NCBI RefSeq assembly: GCF_000512205.2 | Contig: NZ_CP006644.1 | Span: 2,102,520 to 2,166,519, forward strand | Length of the DNA stretch: 64,000 bases | Source of the DNA: Sphingomonas sanxanigenens DSM 19645 = NX02 | Lineage (GTDB): Bacteria; Pseudomonadota; Alphaproteobacteria; Sphingomonadales; Sphingomonadaceae | Direction of reading: 5' to 3' | Part shown: positions 1 through 8,828 of the stretch, one piece after another | Numbering within the stretch: position 1 is the stretch's first letter | Layout of the letters: each line of letters starts with the position of its first letter | The notes under the pieces: model-generated | What the model was told of the DNA's origin: nothing | What the model saw: the letters and a program-made list of their open reading frames with translations, nothing else | Database searches by the model: none | Translations under genes and position numbers: made by a program

Positions 1-1
1 C

Positions 2-199
2 GACCGCGTGTTCCACTACATGGGCGAGCCCGATGCGATGCGCCACATCGTCATCCAGAACGAGGAGGCGGTGATCAGCCCCCCCTGGTCGGTGCATATG
101 GGCTCGGGCACCAAGAGCTATGCCTTCATCTGGGCGATGGGCGGTGAAAATCTCGATTATACCGACATGAATGTGCTGGATATCTGCCAGCTTCAGTAA
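2..199 (+). CDS. kduI: 5-dehydro-4-deoxy-D-glucuronate isomerase, C-terminal part (cut by window start)
   Basis: Only the last 65 codons lie in the window. The reading frame is open from base 2 to a TAA at 197-199. The tail contains [19 protein letters not shown] and [12 protein letters not shown], which closely match the cupin-fold C-terminus of KduI, including the His/Glu region that binds the metal in this family. KduI isomerises 5-keto-4-deoxyuronate from unsaturated uronic acids to 2,5-diketo-3-deoxygluconate in the cytoplasm. The next gene is kduD, the following enzyme in the same pathway, which supports the call. The start and N-terminal half are not visible. Confidence 0.9.
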   Translation, partial: DRVFHYMGEPDAMRHIVIQNEEAVISPPWSVHMGSGTKSYAFIWAMGGENLDYTDMNVLDICQLQ

Positions 200-203
200 A
201 CCT

Positions 204-229
204 GTCATCCCGGGCTTGACCTGGGATCT
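204..229. repeat. REP-like hairpin in the kduI-kduD gap
   Basis: An ATCCCGGG arm (207-214) and a CCTGGGAT arm (220-227) form an 8-bp hairpin with one G-T pair around CTTGA. The sequence resembles a short repeat scattered through sphingomonad intergenic regions, as I recall it. A pyrimidine-rich CTTCTTC tract follows (about 231-253). It may also attenuate or stabilise the kdu mRNA. Confidence 0.45.
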
Positions 230-260
230 CGCTTCTTCTTCGCCTTCTTCTTGTCCCACT

Positions 261-388
261 CCAACCCGTTCGCCCTGAGTAGCCATTGAGCTTGTCGAAA
301 TGGCGTATCGAAGGGCACTGACGCCGAGCCGGTCCTTCGATACGGGCCTTCGCCAGGCTCAGTTCCTACTCAGGACGAACGGGTTGGG
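261..388. repeat. Large REP-like inverted repeat between kduI and kduD
   Basis: Arms at 261-282 (CCAACCCGTTCGCCCTGAGT and on) and 366-387 (CTACTCAGGACGAACGGGTT and on) are near-perfect inverted repeats. Between them are further nested motifs (GAGCTTGTCGAA, CCTTCGATACGGGCC). The core CGTTCG(C/T)CCTGAG...TTGTCGA recurs in modified form at 3780-3864. It is non-coding and typical of repetitive extragenic palindromes of sphingomonads. Confidence 0.65.
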
Positions 389-421
389 TAGTTGTCCTCC
401 CTGCAAAAACGGATCCCCCAC

Positions 422-1177
422 ATGAGCAACATCTTCGACCTCAGCGGCACGGTCGCGGTGGTAACCGGCGCGAACACCGGCATCGGCCAGGCGATCGCGG
501 TGGCGCTGGCCGAAGCGGGGGCGGATATCGCGGCGGTGGGCCGCACGCCGGCACAAGAGACCGTCGAGAAGGTGCGCGCGCTCGGCCGCCGCGCCGAGAT
601 CGTCTCCGCCGACCTCTCGACGATCGAGCCGGTCGGCCGCATCGTCGCCGAGACCGTCGAGACGCTCGGCGGGCTCGACATCCTCGTCAACAATGCCGGC
701 ATCATCCGCCGCGCCGACAGCGTCGACTTCACCGAGGCCGACTGGGACGCGGTGATCGACACCAACCTCAAGTCGGTGTTCTTCCTCAGCCAGGCAGCGG
801 GGCGCCACATGCTGGCCCGGGGCCGCGGCAAGATCATCAACATCGCCTCGATGCTGACCTTCCAGGGCGGCATCCGCGTGCCGAGCTACACCGCGTCCAA
901 GAGCGGCGTCGGCGGCCTCACCAAGCTGCTCGCCAACGAATGGTCGGCCAAAGGCATCAACGTCAACGGCATCGCGCCGGGCTATATCGCCACCAACAAC
1001 ACCGCAGCGCTGCAGGCGGACGAGACCCGCAACCGCCAGATCGTCGAGCGCATCCCGGCCGGGCGCTGGGGCAAGCCCTCCGACCTCGGCGGCGCCGCGG
1101 TGTTCCTCGCCTCGTCCGCGTCGGACTATGTCGACGGCCATATCCTGGCGGTCGACGGCGGCTGGCTGGCGCGCTGA
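422..1177 (+). CDS. kduD: 2-deoxy-D-gluconate 3-dehydrogenase (2-keto-3-deoxygluconate-forming SDR)
   Basis: This is a 251-residue classical short-chain dehydrogenase/reductase. Visible motifs are the nucleotide-binding TGANTGIG (15-22), NNAG (90-93), catalytic Ser near 143 and YTASK with Tyr156/Lys160. Length and sequence fit KduD, which interconverts 2,5-diketo-3-deoxygluconate and 2-keto-3-deoxygluconate with NAD(H). It follows kduI and is followed 1 nt later by kdgK, so three consecutive pathway steps are co-transcribed. The frame is open 10 codons further upstream (from 392), but I start at MSNIFDL because the family begins there and the extra residues fall in the repeat region. The ribosome site is weak. 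Confidence 0.92.
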   Translation: MSNIFDLSGTVAVVTGANTGIGQAIAVALAEAGADIAAVGRTPAQETVEKVRALGRRAEIVSADLSTIEPVGRIVAETVETLGGLDILVNNAGIIRRADSVDFTEADWDAVIDTNLKSVFFLSQAAGRHMLARGRGKIINIASMLTFQGGIRVPSYTASKSGVGGLTKLLANEWSAKGINVNGIAPGYIATNNTAALQADETRNRQIVERIPAGRWGKPSDLGGAAVFLASSASDYVDGHILAVDGGWLAR

Positions 1178-1178
1178 G

Positions 1179-2189
1179 ATGGCGCGTCCGCTCTTCTTCG
1201 GCGAACTGCTGATCCGGCTCTCGCCCCCGGGCAAGCAGTTGATCGTGCAGGGCCGCAGCCTCGACCTCCATGTCGGCGGCGCCGAGGCCAACGTCGCGAT
1301 CGGCCTCGCCAGCCTCGGCCACACGACGCGGATGGTGAGCCGGGTGCCGGACAATGCGCTGGGCACGCTGGCGCTGTCGGTGCTGCGCGGCGCGGGGGTC
1401 GACTGTTCGACCGTCGCCACCGGCGGCGAGCGGATGGGCCTCTATTTCCTGACGCCGGGCGCCGGCCAGCGCGCCGCCGAAGTGGTCTATGACCGCGCCG
1501 GCAGCGCCTTCGCCACCGCAAGCTTGAGCGATTTCGACTGGGATGCGGCGTTCGCCGGCGCCACCCACCTCCACATGTCGGGCATCACCCCGGCGCTGGG
1601 GCCGGCCTCCTCCGCGATGGCGATCGCCGCCGCGCGCGCCGCCAAGGATCGCGGCCTGACCCTGATCTTCGACGGCAATTACCGCGCCCGCCTGTGGGAA
1701 GCGTGGGACAGCGACCCGCGCACGACCCTGAGCGCGTTGATCGGCATGACCGACATCTTGTTCGGCAACCACCGCGACGTGGCGCTGCTGCTCGGCCGCG
1801 CCTTCTCGGGCGACGGCTCCGACCGCAGGCGCGAAGCCGCCGATGCGGCGTTCGACGCCTTCCCCAACCTGCGCATCATCGCCTCGACCGCGCGCCAGGC
1901 CGACGACAGCGACCACAACCGCATCGCCGCCCGCATCGACGCCCGCGACCGCTTCGTCCAGACCGAGGAGGTCACCGTCTCCGGCATCGTCGACCGCATC
2001 GGCGCGGGCGACGCGTTCGCGGCGGGCGTGCTGCACGTGCTGCTCGACGACGAGGCGGATCTGGAGCGCGCGGCGGAGGCCGGGCTCGGACTGACGGTGC
2101 TCAAGCATGCGCTGCCGGGGGATGCTTCGTTCCATACGAAGGCGGATCTGCAGGCGTTTCTGGATGGGCATCGCGATGTCCGGCGCTGA
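1179..2189 (+). CDS. kdgK: 2-keto-3-deoxygluconate kinase (PfkB family)
   Basis: This 336-residue ribokinase/PfkB-fold sugar kinase has the N-terminal signature VGGAEANVAIGLASLG (about 32-47) and the C-terminal signature DRIGAGDAFAAG, whose Asp is the catalytic base. It would phosphorylate 2-keto-3-deoxygluconate to KDPG using ATP in the cytoplasm, the last step before Entner-Doudoroff aldolase. The ATG lies 1 nt after the kduD stop, which implies translational coupling. No KDPG aldolase gene is present in the window. Assignment to KdgK rather than another PfkB sugar kinase rests on both sequence and the kduID context. Confidence 0.88.
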   Translation: MARPLFFGELLIRLSPPGKQLIVQGRSLDLHVGGAEANVAIGLASLGHTTRMVSRVPDNALGTLALSVLRGAGVDCSTVATGGERMGLYFLTPGAGQRAAEVVYDRAGSAFATASLSDFDWDAAFAGATHLHMSGITPALGPASSAMAIAAARAAKDRGLTLIFDGNYRARLWEAWDSDPRTTLSALIGMTDILFGNHRDVALLLGRAFSGDGSDRRREAADAAFDAFPNLRIIASTARQADDSDHNRIAARIDARDRFVQTEEVTVSGIVDRIGAGDAFAAGVLHVLLDDEADLERAAEAGLGLTVLKHALPGDASFHTKADLQAFLDGHRDVRR

Positions 2190-3756
2190 GGGGATCAGCC
2201 GGCGGACGGCACTCGTTGGCGGTTCGTTGGCCGTCGCAGCACTGGCGGCAACCCCCGTCAGCGCGGCGACACGCCGCACGACCGTTACCACCACCCTCGG
2301 TCGCGTCCGCGGCACGGTGGAAAGCGGACTGCACATATTTCGCGGGCTGCGCTACGGTCAGGACACTGCCGCTTACCGCTTCCAGGCACCACGCGCCCCC
2401 GCGCCCTGGCCGGGCGTGGTCGAGGCTGCCGCCTTCGCCGCCTCCTGCCCGCAGCAGGGCAAGCAGGAGCGCAAGAGCGAGGATTGCCTGTTCCTCAACC
2501 TGTGGACGCCCGGGCCCGATGTCCGTGCGAAGCGGCCGGTGCTCGTCTATATTCATGGCGGCGCTTATTCGAACGGCAGCGTCATCGATCCGTTGAGCTA
2601 TGGCGACCGGCTGGCGGCGACCGGCGATGTCGTTGTGGTGACGATCAACCACCGGCTCAACGCGCTGGGCTACCTCTATCTCGCGCGTCTCGATCCGCGC
2701 TTCGCAGACAGCGGCAATGTCGGCCAACTCGACCTGATCCTCGCGCTGAAATGGGTGCGGGATAACATCGCGGCGTTCGGCGGCGATCCGTCGCGCGTGC
2801 TGGTGTTCGGCCAGTCGGGCGGCGGCGCCAAGATCGCGACGATGATGGGGATGCCCGCGGCCAAGGGGCTTTTCAGTCGCGCGATCACGATGAGCGGCCA
2901 GCAGGTGACAGCCTCCGGCCCGATGAATGCCACCAAGCGCACCGATGCCTATCTGAAAAAGCTCGGCGTACCGGCGGGCGACCTGTCAGCACTGCTGACG
3001 ATGCCCGTCGACCGGCTGATCGCCGGGCTCGAGGCGGAAGATCCGATCCTCGGCGGCGGTCTCTATATGGGGCCGGTGCTCGACATGACGTGGCTGGACC
3101 GCCACCCCTTCTGGCCTGACGCCAATCCGCAGTCCAATGCGATCCCGATGATGCTCGGCAACACGCATGACGAGACGCGCGCCTTCATCGATCCGAAGGG
3201 CCCCAAGCTGCAAGGGCTGAACTGGGACAATCTCGCCGGCCGCCTCGGGTCGGAACTGAAGGTGGATCTGCTGCCCGAGTGGGTGGTCGCGCAGTATCGC
3301 CGGAAATTCCCGGATTGGAGCCCCGAGCGCATCTTCTACGCGGCGACGACGGCGGGGCGGAGCTGGCCGGGACAGGTGATCGAGGCGCAGGCGCGCGCGC
3401 GTGCCGGTGCGCCGACATGGGTCTATCAGGTCGATTTCTCGTCACCGGTGAAACCCGAACGCGGCGCTCCCCACGGGATGGACATCCCGCTGGCATTCGG
3501 CACGCTGGATGCGGAGGGCTCTCTCACCGGAACCGGCGAGGGCGCGCGGTCAGCCTCGAAGGCGGTCATGGACCGCTATCTGGCGTTTGCGCGGAGCGGT
3601 GATCCCAATGGCGGTGCGCTATCGCCCTGGCCGCAATATCGGCTGGAGGATCGTGCGACGATGATCTTCGATACGACCAGCCGCGTCGAGGCGGATCCGC
3701 GCGGTTGGGAACGGGCACTGTTCGCGCGCGGGCCGTATATCCAGCCGGGGAGTTGA
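2176..3756 (+). CDS. Secreted type-B carboxylesterase
   Basis: The protein has 526 residues. An N-terminal twin-arginine signal (ISRRTALVGG, then a hydrophobic stretch to about residue 31) implies export. The body is the alpha/beta-hydrolase carboxylesterase type-B fold: oxyanion motif HGGA (127-130), nucleophile elbow GQSGG with Ser214 (GESAG is more usual in the family), the acidic residue in NTHDE and the His in GAPHGMD. It would hydrolyse carboxylic esters. In a pectin locus a role in removing methyl, acetyl or feruloyl groups is plausible but not shown. The chosen ATG overlaps the end of kdgK by 14 nt; the frame extends further upstream inside kdgK, but the RR signal fixes the start near here. 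Confidence 0.85.
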   Translation: MSGAEGISRRTALVGGSLAVAALAATPVSAATRRTTVTTTLGRVRGTVESGLHIFRGLRYGQDTAAYRFQAPRAPAPWPGVVEAAAFAASCPQQGKQERKSEDCLFLNLWTPGPDVRAKRPVLVYIHGGAYSNGSVIDPLSYGDRLAATGDVVVVTINHRLNALGYLYLARLDPRFADSGNVGQLDLILALKWVRDNIAAFGGDPSRVLVFGQSGGGAKIATMMGMPAAKGLFSRAITMSGQQVTASGPMNATKRTDAYLKKLGVPAGDLSALLTMPVDRLIAGLEAEDPILGGGLYMGPVLDMTWLDRHPFWPDANPQSNAIPMMLGNTHDETRAFIDPKGPKLQGLNWDNLAGRLGSELKVDLLPEWVVAQYRRKFPDWSPERIFYAATTAGRSWPGQVIEAQARARAGAPTWVYQVDFSSPVKPERGAPHGMDIPLAFGTLDAEGSLTGTGEGARSASKAVMDRYLAFARSGDPNGGALSPWPQYRLEDRATMIFDTTSRVEADPRGWERALFARGPYIQPGS

Positions 3757-3779
3757 GAGCGGCTACCGGCTCGATACCT

Positions 3780-3864
3780 CCCAACCGTTCGTCCCGAGCG
3801 AAGTCGAGGGACGTCACGCACGCCGGCGCCATTGTCTCGACTTCGCTCGGGACGAACGGTTGGG
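3780..3864. repeat. Perfect 29-bp inverted repeat between convergent genes (REP-like, possible bidirectional terminator)
   Basis: Arm 3780-3808 (CCCAACCGTTCGTCCCGAGC through GAAGTCGAG) is the exact reverse complement of arm 3836-3864, separated by 27 nt. It lies between the convergent carboxylesterase and pectate lyase genes, where it can serve both as terminator. It shares its core with the repeat at 261-388. Confidence 0.75.
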
Positions 3865-3902
3865 ATGGAAGGGCGCCCGCTCTTGGTGACAGGGCACCCC
3901 CC

Positions 3903-5699
3903 TCACTTCGCCGTCTTGACCACCGGATAGCTGATGATCAGGCTCAGCGGCTCGTTGCCGAGCTGGCGGATGCCCACCTGCGCGCCGGTGTAGAGATAGG
4001 CGGTCATCCCCGCGGTGACCCGCTTCTTCTCGCCGTCCGATTCCACCTCGCCCGCGCCGGATACGACGTAATAGACCTCGTCATGCGCGATCGGATGGAT
4101 GCCGATCGCCGAGCCGACGTGGAGGATGCGCTTGCGGAACTCCATCGTCCGCGGCTGCGGCACCGCGTCGCTGATGCGATAGGCAGTGCTCATGCCGAGG
4201 TCGCCGTGGGGTGTCGGCTCGTCGCGCACCACGTCGCGCTCGTCGATCACTGCCATCGGCGGCGCCTTGGCGGTCGCGGGCGGGGCAGGGTGGGCGTCGC
4301 TCCCGGCGGCTTGCGACGCGGCGAGGGGCCGGCGCATCTGGCGGTCGCGCGGTGACATGGGCTCGGTCATGGCTTCCTTCTGCCCGGGATAGCGGCCGGA
4401 ACGCGGCTCCATCGTATCGAGATCCCAATCCGCCTCGACGAAGGGCGCGCGGGTCGGCGCCTGCTCGGGATAGCCGCCAACCTCCTTCTCGCTGTCGATG
4501 ATGCTGCCGCGGCCCTCCGCGACGAAGAACAGCACGCGGACGTCATGCGCATCGCGGTCCCACGGGCGGGCGCCCACCCGCGCCAGCACATGCGTCTCCA
4601 CATCCTGCGCGGGCAGCACGTCGAGACCGGTCCAGGCGACTGGCGGCGTCGCGGTTTCGATCAGCTTCGCGCGCGTCTCGCCATAGCGGCCGAAGGCAGG
4701 CAGTGGCTTGCCGAAGCGGTCTACCGCCAGATTGTCGCGACCATGATATTCAAGGTCGCCATCGCCGCCCAGCATCAGGAAGGGCAGCCCCGGCGCGGTC
4801 GAGGTGCCGCCGCGCAGCACATTGCCGAGCGCGGTCAGCTTGCCTTTCTGGTAAGGATGGCCCGCCCATTCCAGCGCCATCAGGTTGTAATGCACGGCCC
4901 GCTCGCCGGGATCGTAGATGATGTTGTTGACCAGCTCTGCCTGCGCGCCGCCCTTCAGCAGCGGATTGCGCTCCAGATTATGGGCATAGAGGTTGCGGTA
5001 GATCAGGATGCCGCTGGCGTTGTCGTGGATCAGCGTCCCCTTGCTGTGCTCGCCCTTCGGATGGCTGGAATTGGCAAGGCCCTCGGCCGCGAGGTTGTAG
5101 GAAAAGGTGATGTCATGCGATGTGCCCGTGCGCCATTGCTGCGGGCCCTTGCCGGTGAAGCGCGGGCCCGAGGCGGACATGTTCTCGTCGACCGCCCAGC
5201 TGAAGGTGCAATGATCGACGATCACGTTCGATGCCGCGATGGTTGAGAGCGAATCCGCCTCCCATCCGCTCATCGGCGGATCGCCATCGGCGCCGGTACG
5301 AACGCGGATGTGGCGCATCACCACATCGTGCGTGGCGATGTCGATGCCGGTGCGGATCAGGGTGATGCCGGGGGAGGGGGCGGTCTGCCCCGCGATCGTC
5401 ACATAGGGTTCGCGGATCGCCAGCGCCTTGCGCTGCATGTCTATGACACCGGCTACCTCGAACACGATGATCCGCGGCCCCTTGGCGTCCAGCGCGGCGC
5501 TGAAACTGCCCGGGCCATCGGCCGCCAATGTGGTGACGCGAATAATCCTGCCGCCCCGTCCACCCGGCGTCCGGGCAGCCCAGCCCACAGCACCAGGGAA
5601 GGCAATTTTTTCTGATTTATCAGCAGCTTCGGTCAGTTCGGGTGTGATCGCGGCGGTGGTCAGCGCAATCACCGCGATGCATCGATACAATGGCGCCAT
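3903..5699 (-). CDS. Secreted pectate lyase (PL1-like) with C-terminal cupin domain
   Basis: The protein has 598 residues. A signal peptide (about 1-26) is followed by a parallel beta-helix pectate-lyase domain (about 30-430) with IRVRTGADG, VDHCTFSWAVDENMS (about 161-175) and RNPLLKGG (244-251), typical of PL1 lyases that act in periplasm or outside the cell. After a Pro/Ala-rich linker, residues about 505-595 form a cupin_2 domain containing IGIHPIAHDEVYYVVSGAGE, with the spaced His/His/Glu expected of a metal- or sugar-binding cupin. The lyase would cleave polygalacturonate by beta-elimination, feeding KduI/KduD/KdgK. I start at MAPLYRC because AGAGGAGA lies 8-14 nt upstream; the frame is open for 73 more codons without support. 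A lyase-cupin fusion is uncommon. Confidence 0.88.
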   Translation of the reverse strand: MAPLYRCIAVIALTTAAITPELTEAADKSEKIAFPGAVGWAARTPGGRGGRIIRVTTLAADGPGSFSAALDAKGPRIIVFEVAGVIDMQRKALAIREPYVTIAGQTAPSPGITLIRTGIDIATHDVVMRHIRVRTGADGDPPMSGWEADSLSTIAASNVIVDHCTFSWAVDENMSASGPRFTGKGPQQWRTGTSHDITFSYNLAAEGLANSSHPKGEHSKGTLIHDNASGILIYRNLYAHNLERNPLLKGGAQAELVNNIIYDPGERAVHYNLMALEWAGHPYQKGKLTALGNVLRGGTSTAPGLPFLMLGGDGDLEYHGRDNLAVDRFGKPLPAFGRYGETRAKLIETATPPVAWTGLDVLPAQDVETHVLARVGARPWDRDAHDVRVLFFVAEGRGSIIDSEKEVGGYPEQAPTRAPFVEADWDLDTMEPRSGRYPGQKEAMTEPMSPRDRQMRRPLAASQAAGSDAHPAPPATAKAPPMAVIDERDVVRDEPTPHGDLGMSTAYRISDAVPQPRTMEFRKRILHVGSAIGIHPIAHDEVYYVVSGAGEVESDGEKKRVTAGMTAYLYTGAQVGIRQLGNEPLSLIISYPVVKTAK

Positions 5700-5762
5700 T
5701 GTCGATGTTCTCCTCTCGCAACACTTCTTGACATCCCGTGGCGGAGGCTGCAAGTGACATCT

Positions 5763-5774
5763 GACACCGGTGTC
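5763..5774. promoter_or_regulatory. Perfect 12-bp palindrome, candidate operator for the pectin genes
   Basis: GACACCGGTGTC is a perfect palindrome in the 143-nt region between the divergent pectate lyase and TonB-dependent receptor genes. Its CG-centred form resembles LacI/GalR-family operators. A TTGACA hexamer at 5728-5733 lies upstream on the receptor side, so the palindrome would fall near that transcript's start. I found no second copy in the window and no regulator gene nearby. Confidence 0.5.
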
Positions 5775-5842
5775 CAGAAAAAGAGCGCGGCAAGAGAATC
5801 GCGCCAGATCCGCGAACGCGCGGGCCGGTGGGAGAGAAAGGG

Positions 5843-8734
5843 ATGCTGGAAATGAACGCTCGAATCGCAACTCGCTTGCGCGCCGGCACGACGCTTGGCG
5901 CGGTTTCGCTGTTGGCATTGTCCATTACGGCCAACTCTGCCCGTGCGCAGGCGCAGGAAGTGGCTCCCGTGGCCGCCGACACGCCCGCACCCGCTGCGGA
6001 GACGCCGCCGCCAGGTGACGAAGAAGAAATCATTGTTACCGGTTTCCGGCAATCGCTTGGTGCTGCAATCAATCTGAAGCGGCAGACGGTCGGCTCGGTC
6101 GATGCGATCGTTGCCGAGGATATCGCCAAGTTCCCCGACCAGAATCTGGCGGAATCGCTGCAGCGCATTCCGGGCATCTCGATCCAGCGTGACGGCGGCG
6201 AAGGCCGCGCGATCACCGTCCGCGGCCTCGGTGCGCAATTTACCCGCGTCCGCGTCAACGGGCTCGAGACGGTTGCGACGTCAAGCGACGGCGCCTCGGC
6301 CAATCGCGACCGCTCGTTCGACTTCAACGTGTTCGCGTCCGAGCTGTTCAGTTCGCTGGTCGTGCACAAGACCGCCGAGGCCTCGCTCGACGAAGGCTCG
6401 CTCGGCGCCGTCGTCGATCTCAACACCGGCAATCCGCTGGCGGGCAAATATGGGCTGACGATGGTCGGTTCGGCGGTCGCCAGCTACAATGATCTCAGCG
6501 ACAAGGTCGGCCCGCGCCTCGCCGGTCTGCTCTCATGGAAGTCGCCCAATGGCGCGTTCGGCGTCGCGTTGTCAGCCGCTTACTCGAACTACAAGACGCT
6601 GGAACTCGGCAACAACACCGTGCGCTGGGCGCAGTCGCCCTTCGGCTCGGTCGATGGCACGCCCTGTTTCTACAACGCTAGCGGCGCGCCCGCGCTCAAC
6701 AGCGGCGGCACCTATCGCTCCAGCCCCGGCTGCGACGAGGTCGCGCTCGCCTTCCACCCGCGCATCCCGCGCTATGGCGTGATCGGGCATGATCGCGAAC
6801 GCCTTGGCATCACCGGCAGCGTGCAATGGTCGCCAAGCGATGCCACCAAGGTCTCGGTCGACGCGCTTTATTCGCGCTTCAAGGAGATCCGCACCGAGAA
6901 ATATGCCGAAGTGCTGTTCCGCAGCCTCGAGCGCCCGGTCGACGTCTCGGATTATGTGATCGACGCGAACAACAATCTGATCAGCGGTACCTTCAACGAC
7001 GTGCCGGTGCGTACCGAAAACTATTATCGCGAGTCGACGACCGAATTCTACCAGTTCGGCGCGACCTGGGATCAGGACGTTACCGACAAATTCCGGTTTA
7101 CCTTGCTCGGCGGCTTCTCAAAATCCGACGCAAGCATTCCGGTCGAGACGACCCTGATCTTCGATGACCGCGACGCCCAGGGCTATAGCTATGACTATAG
7201 CAACATGTTCAAGCCGCGGCTGAGCTTCGGCACCGACGTCACCGACCCGGCGAACTTCCAGCTTTCCGAAATCCGCGACCGCCCCTCGTCGACGATCAAC
7301 AAGTTCCGCACCGCGCAGCTCCGCACCGAGTGGGACGTGACCGACGGCTTCACCTTGAAGGCGGGCGGCGTCTATCGTCGTTTCAACTTCGACACCGAGG
7401 GTTTCCTGCGCGATACTGTGGTGTGCGGCAATGGCGGCGTCGATCGCGTGCTTGGCACGATCAACTGCTCGGCATCGTCGGCGTTCGGCGCCGGGGCGAT
7501 TTACGGTTTTCCTGGTACGGCGGCGGCTTCGGAACTGGTCAACCTCGGTAGCGCTGGCCAGCCGAGCGGCACGACGACGAGCTGGGTGGTCCCCGATCGC
7601 CAGGCCTGGGCCGATTATACCAAGCTCTATGATCGCGCTCTCGCCATCGATGCGGGCAACACCCGCAGCGTCGTCGAGGAAGTGAAGGGCGGCTATTTCC
7701 AGTTCGATCTCAAGGGCGACATCTTCGGACTCGAATATGCCGCCAATGCCGGCATTCGCTATGTGAAGACCGATCAGAAGTCGCGCGGCCTCAATAGCGG
7801 CACCGAGGTGCAGGTCGAGCGCAGCTATGAGGATTGGCTGCCGGCGATGAACCTCGCGTTGTTCCCGCACCGCGACATCGTGCTGCGTGCGTCGATCGCC
7901 GACGTTGTGACGCGCCCGTCGCTGGGCCAACTCACCCCAGGCGGCTCGGTCGACGGCTTCAACTATCGCGTCAACTTCGGCAACCCGTTCCTCGATCCAT
8001 TCCGCGCGACGGCCTATGACGTCGCGTTCGAATGGTATTTCGCGCCGCAGTCGATCTTCTCGGTCGCGCTGTTCAAGAAGGATATTGCCAGCTTCCCGGT
8101 CAGCCAGACCTTCAGCGGCACCTTCGCCTCGACCGGGCTGCCGCTGTCGATCATCCCGCCGAGTTCGCCCGCCGCGGCCAACCCGGAAGGTCAGCTCTGG
8201 ACGATCAACTCGATCGTAAATGGCACCGGAGCGAGCTTGAAGGGGGCGGAAATTTCATTGCAGGCGCCGTTCACCTTCCTTCCCGGCTTCCTCTCGCGCT
8301 TCGGCGGCATCTTCAACGCCACCTTTGTCGATTCCAACGCCGACTATAATGTGGCGGGTCCGGCGATCGTGCCGGGCGGCGCGCTGATTGCAGCGACGCG
8401 CAGCTCGACCCTGTTCGGCCTCTCGAAGCGGGCGTTCAACGGCACGCTCTATTATGAAGACAAGAAGTTCAGCGCGCGGGCCTCGGCCAGCTATCGCAGC
8501 GGCTACAACGATGCCAATTCGGGCACCGGCAACATATTCGAGGGCTATCGCTCGACCGTCAACGTCGATGCCTCGATCCGCTACAAGCTTACGGAATGGT
8601 TGGAACTTTCGGTGGAAGGCGTCAATCTGACCGACGAGTATCGTGAGCGCTTTACGGATGAAGATGCCCAGCGCAACTACGAGAACAATCATTTCGGCCG
8701 GACCTTCCTGGTCGGCGCCCGCTTCAAGATGTGA
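5843..8734 (+). CDS. TonB-dependent outer-membrane receptor (probable pectin/oligouronate uptake)
   Basis: This is a 963-residue outer-membrane transporter. It has a signal peptide (cleavage near ANSARAQA), then the TonB box region EEIIVTGFRQS, a plug domain with KFPDQNLAESLQRIPGISIQ and VRGLGAQFTRVRVNG, and a 22-strand barrel ending in FGRTFLVGARFKM. This plug signature is typical of sphingomonad and Caulobacter carbohydrate receptors. Flanked by pectate lyase, esterases and a GH43 enzyme, it probably imports pectin-derived oligosaccharides; the substrate is inferred from context only. An alternative ATG lies at 5852, and the purine-rich GGGAGAGAAAGGG before 5843 could serve either. Confidence 0.92.
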   Translation: MLEMNARIATRLRAGTTLGAVSLLALSITANSARAQAQEVAPVAADTPAPAAETPPPGDEEEIIVTGFRQSLGAAINLKRQTVGSVDAIVAEDIAKFPDQNLAESLQRIPGISIQRDGGEGRAITVRGLGAQFTRVRVNGLETVATSSDGASANRDRSFDFNVFASELFSSLVVHKTAEASLDEGSLGAVVDLNTGNPLAGKYGLTMVGSAVASYNDLSDKVGPRLAGLLSWKSPNGAFGVALSAAYSNYKTLELGNNTVRWAQSPFGSVDGTPCFYNASGAPALNSGGTYRSSPGCDEVALAFHPRIPRYGVIGHDRERLGITGSVQWSPSDATKVSVDALYSRFKEIRTEKYAEVLFRSLERPVDVSDYVIDANNNLISGTFNDVPVRTENYYRESTTEFYQFGATWDQDVTDKFRFTLLGGFSKSDASIPVETTLIFDDRDAQGYSYDYSNMFKPRLSFGTDVTDPANFQLSEIRDRPSSTINKFRTAQLRTEWDVTDGFTLKAGGVYRRFNFDTEGFLRDTVVCGNGGVDRVLGTINCSASSAFGAGAIYGFPGTAAASELVNLGSAGQPSGTTTSWVVPDRQAWADYTKLYDRALAIDAGNTRSVVEEVKGGYFQFDLKGDIFGLEYAANAGIRYVKTDQKSRGLNSGTEVQVERSYEDWLPAMNLALFPHRDIVLRASIADVVTRPSLGQLTPGGSVDGFNYRVNFGNPFLDPFRATAYDVAFEWYFAPQSIFSVALFKKDIASFPVSQTFSGTFASTGLPLSIIPPSSPAAANPEGQLWTINSIVNGTGASLKGAEISLQAPFTFLPGFLSRFGGIFNATFVDSNADYNVAGPAIVPGGALIAATRSSTLFGLSKRAFNGTLYYEDKKFSARASASYRSGYNDANSGTGNIFEGYRSTVNVDASIRYKLTEWLELSVEGVNLTDEYRERFTDEDAQRNYENNHFGRTFLVGARFKM

Positions 8735-8776
8735 GTTGCCGATCGCTTTGAATTCCCCAACCTTTTGAATCCTTGG

Positions 8777-8804
8777 CCGGCTGCCACGTCCGCGTGGCAG
8801 CCGG
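8777..8804 (+). terminator. Rho-independent-like terminator after the TonB-dependent receptor
   Basis: CCGGCTGCCACG (8777-8788) pairs perfectly with CGTGGCAGCCGG (8793-8804) around a TCCG loop. A T-rich TCTGTCTGTCT run follows. It lies 43 nt after the receptor stop and 25 nt before the next start codon. Confidence 0.75.
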
Positions 8805-8828
8805 TCTGTCTGTCTCGGGAGGATGCGA

